This document shows positions 42,165-48,497 of a DNA stretch of 64,000 nucleotides, in pieces. Each line of letters begins with the position of its first letter. Position 1 is the first letter of the stretch. A model generated the notes under the pieces. It made no database searches. It was not told where the DNA came from and worked only from the letters and a program-made list of their open reading frames with translations. The position numbers and the translations under genes were made by a program. The stretch covers positions 1 through 64,000 of the forward strand of contig NZ_DLHL01000016.1 in assembly GCF_002483225.1 (NCBI RefSeq). Reading direction: 5' to 3'. Source of the stretch: Gemmatimonas sp. UBA7669. Lineage in GTDB: Bacteria; Gemmatimonadota; Gemmatimonadetes; Gemmatimonadales; Gemmatimonadaceae.

Positions 42165-42575
42165 GTGCCCCGCATGATCTTTCCCAACATGGCCGTGGCC
42201 GACGTCGAGCGCGCCAAGCAGTTCTTCTCCGCGCTCGGCTTCAGCTTCAACCCGCAGTTCACGGACCACAATGCGGCCTGCATGGTGGTCAATGAGTTGG
42301 CCTGCGTCATGCTGCTGAAGGCGGAGTTCTTCCGCACCTTCACCACGCGCACGCCAGTCGACACACGCACACACCTCGAGTCGCTCATTGCCATCGAGCT
42401 CGAGAGCCGCGACGCAGTCGACGCCATGGTGAAGACCGCGTTGGCCAACGGCGGACAATCAGCCATGCCCCCGCAGGATCACGGGTTCATGTATCAGCAC
42501 AGCTTTCTCGATCCCGACGGCCATCAGTGGGAGCCGTTTTATATGGATCCGTCGCATGTGCAGCCCATGAGCTGA
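42165..42575 (+). CDS. VOC (glyoxalase/bleomycin-resistance fold) family protein
   Basis: 136 residues from GTG 42165, which has GGAG nine bases upstream. MIFPNMAVADVERAKQFFSA, FTDHNAACMVVNE and MYQHSFLDPDGHQWEPFYM are the two paired beta-alpha-beta units of the VOC superfamily. Some metal-ligand positions are preserved (H in YQHSFLDPDGH and E in WEPFY). ATG 42090 overlaps the sigma factor stop, but its extra residues are low complexity. Function within the superfamily is undetermined. Confidence 0.82.
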   Translation: MPRMIFPNMAVADVERAKQFFSALGFSFNPQFTDHNAACMVVNELACVMLLKAEFFRTFTTRTPVDTRTHLESLIAIELESRDAVDAMVKTALANGGQSAMPPQDHGFMYQHSFLDPDGHQWEPFYMDPSHVQPMS

Positions 42576-42612
42576 CCGCCGGCTCGACACAGGCTGGCGG
42601 ACCAGAGTCTCG

Positions 42613-44889
42613 TCAGGCTGTGTTGAGCACCGCCAGCAAGGTGTCGTGCAGCTCCTGCTTCCCCATGGGTTTCTGCAGCACGGCGGCGGCTCCGTCGAGC
42701 GTGGCGTCTGCCGGCACATGACCGGACATCACCACGACCGGCACGTGCGGCGCGATCGCGCGGAGTTGCGGCAAGGCCTCCGTGCCCGACATCCCGGGCA
42801 TGGACAGGTCCAGCATGATGACACGCAGGTTGTCGATGCCCGCGCGCAGCTGCGCGAGGGCATCGGCGCCCCCGCTGGCCAGTACGGCACGCATCCCGCA
42901 ATGCGAGAGTTGACGCGCCAGCGCCGTGCGCACCATGGGCTCATCGTCCACCACCAGCGCCGTGCCGTCGAGTGATCGCGGCGTGATGCCGACCTTCGGC
43001 GCGGGCGTGTGCGACATGGCCGCCTGACGCGGCAGCACGATATGAAATGTGGTGCCCTCTCCAGGCACGGATTCCACACGCCAGGTCCCGCCTGCTTCGC
43101 CGATGGCGTGTAGCACCGACGCCAAGCCAAGCCCTGTTCCGCGCCCCGGCGCCTTGGTGGTGAAGAACGGCTCACCGATGCGGCGTTGCACCTCGTCAGT
43201 CATGCCAACGCCGTTGTCGCGGATGCTGAGTTGCACCTCTTTATCGCCCACCGCAACGAGCGACAGGTGCAGTGCCGGTGATCGCACACCCTGCACCGCG
43301 TCGCGGGCATTGAGCAGCAGGTTGAGCACGAGCTGCTGCACGGTGCTCACGGAGCCCAGAACCGGCGCGTGATCCACCGCAATGTCATCGTCGAGCGCGA
43401 TGCCGCGATCAAAAGTCTGCCGGCAGATGTGCAGCGCTTCGCGCGCGATGGCCACGAGATCAACGGTACTGTTCGTTTCGGTTTGCTCGGCGCGGCCGAG
43501 GGCCAGCATGCGCCGCACGAGATCGGCCGCATTGAGGGCGGCGCGTTCTGCGTCGTCCAGATGCGCCGCCGCGTCGCCCTGCACGTCCTCACGGGCCAAC
43601 TGAATGTTGGGCAGGATGACGGCGAGCATGTTGTTGAAGTTGTGCGCGATACCGCCGGCCATGTCGGCCATGGCTTCGCGGCGCTGTGTGCGGCGCAGCG
43701 CGTCGGCCAGTCGATGTTGTGCCGTGACGTCGAGCATCACGCCCGTGAACAGCAGTCCCTCGGCCGTTTCCGTGGGCAAACCGTAAATGCGAATCCACTG
43801 CTCACCCCGTTCGGGATGATCCGCGCGGCACTCGATGTCCACCGCGCTGCGTGTCTCGACGGCGTGGCGGATGGCCCGCTGCAGGCGCGGAAACCCGTCG
43901 TCCGCAAAGATGGCTGGCATGCGCTGGAGTGAGCCCACCAGCTCCGATGCGGCGATGCCAAACAGTTCCTGAGCCTGGCCCGCCACGAAGGTCATGCGGC
44001 CCGCGGGTGAACCGTCGGCCAGATATTGATACACCACACCTGGCACGGCATCGAGCACACGCTGCACCTGCTGACGCGACTGCTGCAACGCCACGATGGC
44101 GTCGCGTTCAGCGGTGATGTCGGCAAACGTGGCCACGACGCCGTGCAGGGCATCCGAGCCGGGCTGACGCAGCGGATCGGCACGCACCTCGAGCCAGGCC
44201 CGCTCCCCATTGCCGCGGCGCACACCCAGCACGCGCTGTGTGGGCAGGCCGGTGCGCGCGGTCACCTCCCTGGGCACGGAGTCCGGGGCGACGGGCACCC
44301 CATCTTCGTCGGTCAGCTGCCACCCAGGCGACATGGGTGTGCGGCCGGTCATTTCGTCGAGCGTGAGCCCCAGCACGCGTTCGGCGGACGGATTGGCGGA
44401 CCGGATCCGCCCATCCATTTCGTGCACCACCACGCCCTCGGACATGGAGCGGATGACGGCCTGATACTCGGCTTCCTGCGAAAGAAAGGCCTGCTGGGTT
44501 GCGCTGACATCGCTGAACGTGATGTGCACGCGCTGCATTGCGCCGGCGGCATCGCACTCGGGAATGGCGGACACCTGGATCCACACGCGCTCCGTGCCGT
44601 CGCCCCGCCGCACACCCAGAATCCGATCGCGCACCGCCTTGCCGATGCGCAAGGCCGTCGGTCCCGGATGCTCATCGGGCGCAACGGGTGCGCCGTTCAC
44701 GTCGATGACATCCCACAACTCATCGTTGGTACGCCGGGCCTGAAATTCGGAGGGTGACACGCCAAGCATGCTGGTGGCCTTGGCGTTGGCAAAGACGATG
44801 CGGTGTGTGGGGTCCTGCACGACCACGCCGACATCGACGTGTTGCAGGGTGGAGTACCAGTCGAGGACTGCCGAGCCCTCAGGCTCCAT
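42613..44889 (-). CDS. Hybrid histidine kinase with three PAS domains and a receiver
   Basis: 758 residues, soluble. PAS domains lie at about 10-125, 140-255 and 270-390, each with recognisable beta-sheet wording (VVVQDPTHRIVFANAKATSM, VVHEMDGRIRSANPSAERVL). The phospho-acceptor box reads MAGGIAHNFNNMLAVILP; the usual Asp after His is Asn. HATPase motifs are NLLLNARDAV, IRDNGVGM and GRGTGLGLASV. The C-terminal receiver (VVDDEPMV, MLDLSMPG, KPMG) begins near 640. It has no membrane helices, so it senses an internal signal. An intrinsic terminator lies just beyond its start, belonging to the gene upstream. Confidence 0.92.
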   Translation of the reverse strand: MEPEGSAVLDWYSTLQHVDVGVVVQDPTHRIVFANAKATSMLGVSPSEFQARRTNDELWDVIDVNGAPVAPDEHPGPTALRIGKAVRDRILGVRRGDGTERVWIQVSAIPECDAAGAMQRVHITFSDVSATQQAFLSQEAEYQAVIRSMSEGVVVHEMDGRIRSANPSAERVLGLTLDEMTGRTPMSPGWQLTDEDGVPVAPDSVPREVTARTGLPTQRVLGVRRGNGERAWLEVRADPLRQPGSDALHGVVATFADITAERDAIVALQQSRQQVQRVLDAVPGVVYQYLADGSPAGRMTFVAGQAQELFGIAASELVGSLQRMPAIFADDGFPRLQRAIRHAVETRSAVDIECRADHPERGEQWIRIYGLPTETAEGLLFTGVMLDVTAQHRLADALRRTQRREAMADMAGGIAHNFNNMLAVILPNIQLAREDVQGDAAAHLDDAERAALNAADLVRRMLALGRAEQTETNSTVDLVAIAREALHICRQTFDRGIALDDDIAVDHAPVLGSVSTVQQLVLNLLLNARDAVQGVRSPALHLSLVAVGDKEVQLSIRDNGVGMTDEVQRRIGEPFFTTKAPGRGTGLGLASVLHAIGEAGGTWRVESVPGEGTTFHIVLPRQAAMSHTPAPKVGITPRSLDGTALVVDDEPMVRTALARQLSHCGMRAVLASGGADALAQLRAGIDNLRVIMLDLSMPGMSGTEALPQLRAIAPHVPVVVMSGHVPADATLDGAAAVLQKPMGKQELHDTLLAVLNTA

Positions 44890-44911
44890 GGGTCATCCGG
44901 CGTGGGAGACG

Positions 44912-44946
44912 AAAAAGGGTGGCCCGCGGTGTTTGCGGGGCCACCC
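44912..44946 (-). terminator. Intrinsic terminator with U-tract
   Basis: On the minus strand a GGGTGGCCCCGC / GCGGGCCACCC stem with a short loop is followed by TTTTT (44916-44912). This is the clearest Rho-independent terminator in the window. It lies 62 bases after the stop of the small gene at 45008 and supports that gene as real. Confidence 0.85.
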
Positions 44947-45007
44947 TACAATTCCATCGATCAACGAGCCGGTCAATTGCCCGCCTGGTCCGATTCAGCC
45001 GTTTGTG

Positions 45008-45298
45008 TCAGCGAGGATGGGCCAGTCCATACATCACCCGGAGGGCCGGATTGCGGACCTCATGCAGCCCCTTGGCGGTGAGCAACGAGGCGGCCGCCGT
45101 CAGCGCCAGCACGGCCAGTGCCTGCTTGGTGCGCCGGATAATGAGCTGTCGGCGACGCCGGCGACCATTGGACCGGGAACGCTCGAGCAGCTTCAGCCCC
45201 TTGGCCAGCGCCACGCGCCCGGCGTCAGGCATGGGCCGCATCAGCGGCCGCATTCCCTGGCGGAGGTCGGTGTTGGATGGCAGATCGAGGCGTGTCAT
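45008..45298 (-). CDS. Small protein with one predicted membrane helix, unknown function
   Basis: 96 residues from ATG 45298 (45313 is an alternative). A basic stretch (SRSNGRRRRRQLIIRRTKQ) precedes one hydrophobic helix (ALAVLALTAAASLLTAKGL). No family is recognised. Its reality is supported by a clear terminator downstream. It is divergent from the TetR gene at 45569, with an inverted-repeat operator between them, so it may be the regulated partner. Confidence 0.55.
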   Translation of the reverse strand: MTRLDLPSNTDLRQGMRPLMRPMPDAGRVALAKGLKLLERSRSNGRRRRRQLIIRRTKQALAVLALTAAASLLTAKGLHEVRNPALRVMYGLAHPR

Positions 45299-45491
45299 AT
45301 CGAAGGAGCGCAACGGCGTCGTTGAGTGTGCAGAGCCCTACGGCCACCAGCAGATGGGGTTTCGAGGCTCGCGTGGTCTACCCGGCTAGGCCTCCCATGT
45401 GTCACGTCGCTGCATGGTCACGCCAGCCAATAGATCCGCACTTTGGAAGCGGGAGAAGCGGAGGGCACATTTCGTTTCTGGGTGAGTCAGT

Positions 45492-45514
45492 CAAAACTAG
45501 GCAAGTTAGTTTTG
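45492..45514. promoter_or_regulatory. Probable TetR operator
   Basis: CAAAACTA and TAGTTTTG form perfect 8-base arms around a 7-base spacer. The site is between two divergent genes, 55 bases before the TetR start and 194 bases before the small membrane-protein gene. Symmetry and size fit a TetR dimer. Binding is inferred. Confidence 0.6.
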
Positions 45515-45532
45515 CTTATCCCAGGACGGGGT

Positions 45533-45561
45533 TTGCTGAAATTTCTTGCAAAGCGTACATT
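45533..45561 (+). promoter_or_regulatory. Promoter-like pair implying a leaderless TetR mRNA
   Basis: TTGCTG (45533-45538) and TACATT (45556-45561) are separated by 17 bases. Transcription would start about seven bases later, at the ATG at 45569. No ribosome-binding site precedes that ATG, which fits a leaderless message. The hexamers are only moderate matches to consensus. Confidence 0.4.
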
Positions 45562-45568
45562 GTTAGTT

Positions 45569-46174
45569 ATGGCCTATCCTCGGCGAATCGAACCGGCGGC
45601 AATCCTGGATTTCTCGCTGCAAATTATTGATGAGAAAGGGTTTGCCGGATTATCCGCGAGAGCGTTGGCCGATCGGCTGGGAGTGAAGGCGGCATCGCTG
45701 TACCGCCACATGGCTACGTTCGACCAGCTCAAATTTCGGCTGGCAGAACTGGCTGCCACGCAGCTTGGCGAACAGTTGCAGCTTTCCCTGGATCGCCTAC
45801 CCAACGGCTCACCCCCAGCCCGCCTCGCGGCACTGGCCTGGGCCTTTGTCTTGTGGGCCGAGCAGTTTCCGGGACGCTACGACGCTCTGGCGGCAGAGCC
45901 GAACTCGGGACCCGGTATGCAGGCGCTTCGCGCCCTGATTGCCAGTGCAGTCAGTCAATTGATCGGCCCTGACGGCGGCCGTGACGGCGGCCGTGACGGT
46001 GGCCGTGACGGCGGACCTGACGCCGTGGCCGCGTCACACCCTCTACTGGCGACGCACGCGGTGCTGGCCTTTCTGCACGGACACGTCATGCTCGGGCGCT
46101 GCGGTCTGGGGACGCCGTACGCGGGTCCGGATGGCTTCGAGCGTGGCCTGGTCGCGCTACTCCGCGGGCTGTAG
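45569..46174 (+). CDS. TetR-family transcriptional regulator
   Basis: 201 residues. ILDFSLQIIDEKGFAGLSAR, ALADRLGVKAASLYRHMATF is the DNA-binding domain; the C-terminal half fits TetR_C (WAEQFPGRYDALAAEPNSG). A tandem repeat of Gly-Gly-Arg-Asp interrupts the C-terminal domain. Its upstream region is A/T-rich (27 of 60 bases are G/C at 45601-45660), unlike the neighbours, suggesting transfer. A symmetric operator and a promoter abut the start. Likely autoregulator and controller of the divergent small membrane-protein gene. Confidence 0.88.
   Translation: MAYPRRIEPAAILDFSLQIIDEKGFAGLSARALADRLGVKAASLYRHMATFDQLKFRLAELAATQLGEQLQLSLDRLPNGSPPARLAALAWAFVLWAEQFPGRYDALAAEPNSGPGMQALRALIASAVSQLIGPDGGRDGGRDGGRDGGPDAVAASHPLLATHAVLAFLHGHVMLGRCGLGTPYAGPDGFERGLVALLRGL
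45977..46012. repeat. 12-bp tandem repeat with CCGTGACGG core
   Basis: Three units of GGCCGTGACGGC (the middle with one change) encode Gly-Arg-Asp-Gly in the TetR C-terminal domain. Partial units flank it. The same core and reading phase occur at 12785-12820. Confidence 0.85.
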
Positions 46175-46200
46175 CGGGCTCACCCGGGCTCTCGTGGGGT

Positions 46201-46407
46201 CTAGCGATTCACCCCGTGTCCGCGAAATCCCAGCCTCTCATTCACGGCGCGGCGCTGATCCGCCGACATGCGACTCCAACCCGCAATCTCGTCGAGGCTG
46301 CGCCCGCAGCCGAAGCAACGCTGGGCGCCATCCAACCGGCAGACCTTGATGCACGGCGATTCGACCGGGAACTCGGTCACTGAGGCGGAGGTTGGGCCGA
46401 CGGACAT
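46201..46407 (-). CDS. DUF1289 small cysteine-rich protein
   Basis: 68 residues. PVESPCIKVCRLDGAQRCFG, CGRSLDEIAGWSRMSADQRR matches DUF1289 with its four cysteines (CxxxC and CxxC), presumably metal-binding. ATG 46407 is used; 46416 is an alternative. The function of the family is not established. It lies between the TetR gene and the M23 peptidase gene on the opposite strand. Confidence 0.85.
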   Translation of the reverse strand: MSVGPTSASVTEFPVESPCIKVCRLDGAQRCFGCGRSLDEIAGWSRMSADQRRAVNERLGFRGHGVNR

Positions 46408-46606
46408 GTCGTACAAATAGTCAGTGTTTGGTCACACGGGAACTAATGTGTGACTTTCCGGTAGGATGATGCGTTCTTCAGGTGAAGTGGTAACGCGCAT
46501 CACAATGTGGCCAGCCATGCCACCCGCCGGATTCGGCGCGGGGGCGCGGACGCGGCCTGCCCGACTGATTGCAGTCCCAACCTTGCTCACACGATTTCCT
46601 TGCTCA

Positions 46607-46640
46607 ACGGGCCGAGTTGGCATCCGCCGACTCGGCCCGT
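46607..46640. terminator. Perfect 11-bp hairpin before the M23 gene
   Basis: ACGGGCCGAGT at 46607-46617 pairs with 46630-46640 around a 12-base loop. There is no U-tract. It lies between the divergent DUF1289 and M23 genes, so it could stop read-through from the TetR gene or act in the M23 leader. Its presence argues against the longer M23 start at 46466. Confidence 0.5.
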
Positions 46641-46693
46641 ATTGCATTGCCCCCGCCTGTCCCCCTTCGCGCGACACCGGGGTATCCTGGGAC

Positions 46694-47632
46694 ATGCTCA
46701 GCTCAATGCGCATCCCGTGGGGTCCCTTGTCTGGCCCGTGGCGGCAGCTGCTGCCGGGAGGTGCCGTGCTCATCGGCCTGGGCCAGCCCGCATCGGTCCC
46801 GGCGCAGCCGCGTCCGGCCACGGCCTGTCACTTCGCCTCCCTGCAGCTCACGCCGGAGACGGCGGTGGCCGGCACGCTCGTTCGGCTCGCCTGGCCACGG
46901 AACGCCCTGCCGGACACCGCCACTCAAGCCACACTGGCCGGTGAGCGCCTGCACCTGCGGCCTGTTGGCGACTCGGTCGTCGCACTCGCCGCGGTCCCGA
47001 TTGACTCGTCGCAGGGCATCACGCTCTCACTCACCTGCCGAGCCGCCGGCGGAGCGTTGTTCCAGGATAGCCTGCGCCTTCGCACGAGCGCCGGCACCTA
47101 TCGCCTGGAGCGACTGCGGGTGGCGCCGCGTTTTGGTGCACAGCCCGACTCGGCGCTTGCGGCGCGACAGGCTGCAGAGGCGGCGCGTGCTGCGGCGGTA
47201 TCGCGTGCGGCCCACGATACCCCGCGTCTGTTTGACAGGCCGTTTCGCGCACCGCGCCCTTCACGCGTTACCAGTGGCTTTGGCAGCGGCCGACAGTTCA
47301 ATGGCACCGTCACCAGTCGCCACATGGGCACCGACTACGCCGGCGCCACGGGCGCGCCGGTGTACGCCGCCAACCGTGGGGTCGTGCGCCTCGTCGACCG
47401 CTTCTACCTGGGCGGCAACGTGGTCTACGTCGATCACGGCGAGGGGCTGGTAACGGCCTACCTGCACCTCAGCCGCGCCCGCGTGGCCGAAGGCGACACG
47501 GTCGCGCGGGGGCAACGCCTTGGAGATGTCGGCGCGACCGGCCGCGTGACCGGCCCGCACCTGCATTTCATCGCACGCTTTGGACAGATCACGGTAGATC
47601 CGAAGTCATTGATAGGGCGCGGCGCTCGCTGA
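46694..47632 (+). CDS. Exported M23-family metallopeptidase (LytM-like)
   Basis: 312 residues. A hydrophobic N-terminus (LLPGGAVLIGLGQPASVPAQ) acts as a signal peptide. After a beta-rich region comes the LytM domain: RVTSGFGSGRQFNGTVTSRH with HMGTDYAG (zinc ligands His and Asp), VYAANRGVVRLVDRFYLGGN, YVDHGEGLVTAYLHLS and GPHLHFIARFG (His-x-His). It should cut cell-wall peptide bonds or act on secreted peptides in the periplasm. The ribosome-binding site is weak; start 46706 is possible. It ends at a hairpin terminator also found after the SARP gene. Confidence 0.9.
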   Translation: MLSSMRIPWGPLSGPWRQLLPGGAVLIGLGQPASVPAQPRPATACHFASLQLTPETAVAGTLVRLAWPRNALPDTATQATLAGERLHLRPVGDSVVALAAVPIDSSQGITLSLTCRAAGGALFQDSLRLRTSAGTYRLERLRVAPRFGAQPDSALAARQAAEAARAAAVSRAAHDTPRLFDRPFRAPRPSRVTSGFGSGRQFNGTVTSRHMGTDYAGATGAPVYAANRGVVRLVDRFYLGGNVVYVDHGEGLVTAYLHLSRARVAEGDTVARGQRLGDVGATGRVTGPHLHFIARFGQITVDPKSLIGRGAR

Positions 47633-47638
47633 AACACC

Positions 47639-47677
47639 CTCGCCCCCCGCTGCCAAAGCAACGGGGGGCGAGGTGTA
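47639..47677 (+). terminator. Hairpin terminator, copy 1 of an identical pair
   Basis: CTCGCCCCCCG pairs perfectly with CGGGGGGCGAG over 11 bases around the loop CTGCCAAAGCAA, seven bases after the M23 stop. The full 39 bases are identical to 51012-51050, and even the bases just before the stem are similar. Confidence 0.85.
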
Positions 47678-47695
47678 ACAGACCCTTGCGATGGC

Positions 47696-48313
47696 CTACT
47701 CGTTGTTGATCGTAAAGTTCACATCGTTGACCACCAGCACGTTGAGCTTCTCGCACCATCCATGAAGCCCCGTTCCAGTGATGGTCCAGCTATTGCCGAC
47801 ACGTGCAACATTGACCGAGTCAGATCCGGCGCCAACGTTGTTCACTCCGCCGCCGCCGAAAATGATGCGACCGCACGCGTCGTTTCGGTTGTACTGGCCG
47901 GGATTGAGAATGAGTCGCCGCTTGGCTGACGCGCCGTCCGTGATGGCTGCCGCCTGCGTCAGATTCACGAACATCCCCACTTGGCGAAACCCACTCGGAT
48001 ACACAATACCGGCGGTACGAGCACACTTCTTTGCATTGGCGTCGATGGAGAGCACGGCATCGTCGCTCTCACCGAAATAGACCTGACCGCTGACACCGCA
48101 GGTACCGGCAATGTAGCTGCCCTTGCCGTCACTGCTGAAACCGCTTGAGGTGGCGGAGATGGTCCACGAATAGGGGGTGGGCGCCGGCTTCGGCGCTCCC
48201 CGTGCGAACTGTGCATCCTGCACGTCTGGAGCCAGCGTCAGCGGTTCGGCACAGGCGCCAAGCAGGAGAGCCAGTAAGGGTGCGGCAGCGGCACGGCGAA
48301 GAAGGATGTGCAT
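47696..48313 (-). CDS. Predicted lipoprotein of unknown function
   Basis: 205 residues. The type II signal peptide ends in lipobox LLGAC. The mature part is rich in Gly, Asn and Ser, with cysteine pairs (GTCGVSGQVYF, KKCARTAG, NDACGRIIFGGGG, HGWCEKLN) that suggest disulfides and a beta-sandwich. No family is recognised. It is divergent from the SARP gene; the two share a segment bounded by identical terminators and could be functionally linked. Confidence 0.72.
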   Translation of the reverse strand: MHILLRRAAAAPLLALLLGACAEPLTLAPDVQDAQFARGAPKPAPTPYSWTISATSSGFSSDGKGSYIAGTCGVSGQVYFGESDDAVLSIDANAKKCARTAGIVYPSGFRQVGMFVNLTQAAAITDGASAKRRLILNPGQYNRNDACGRIIFGGGGVNNVGAGSDSVNVARVGNSWTITGTGLHGWCEKLNVLVVNDVNFTINNE

Positions 48314-48497
48314 GGCTTTCTCATGAAATGAGGTTCAGGTACTGGTGGTTGGACGATTCGCAACCGCCGGCGAGGGAGTGCAGCATGCGAGACTCCCGTT
48401 ACGCCAGCATTCCGATTCGCGTTATGTGGAGCGCATTGTTGGCCAACCGCACGATTGCACTCTTGAAGTCACCCGATTTCAGTCCTACACTCGCGAC

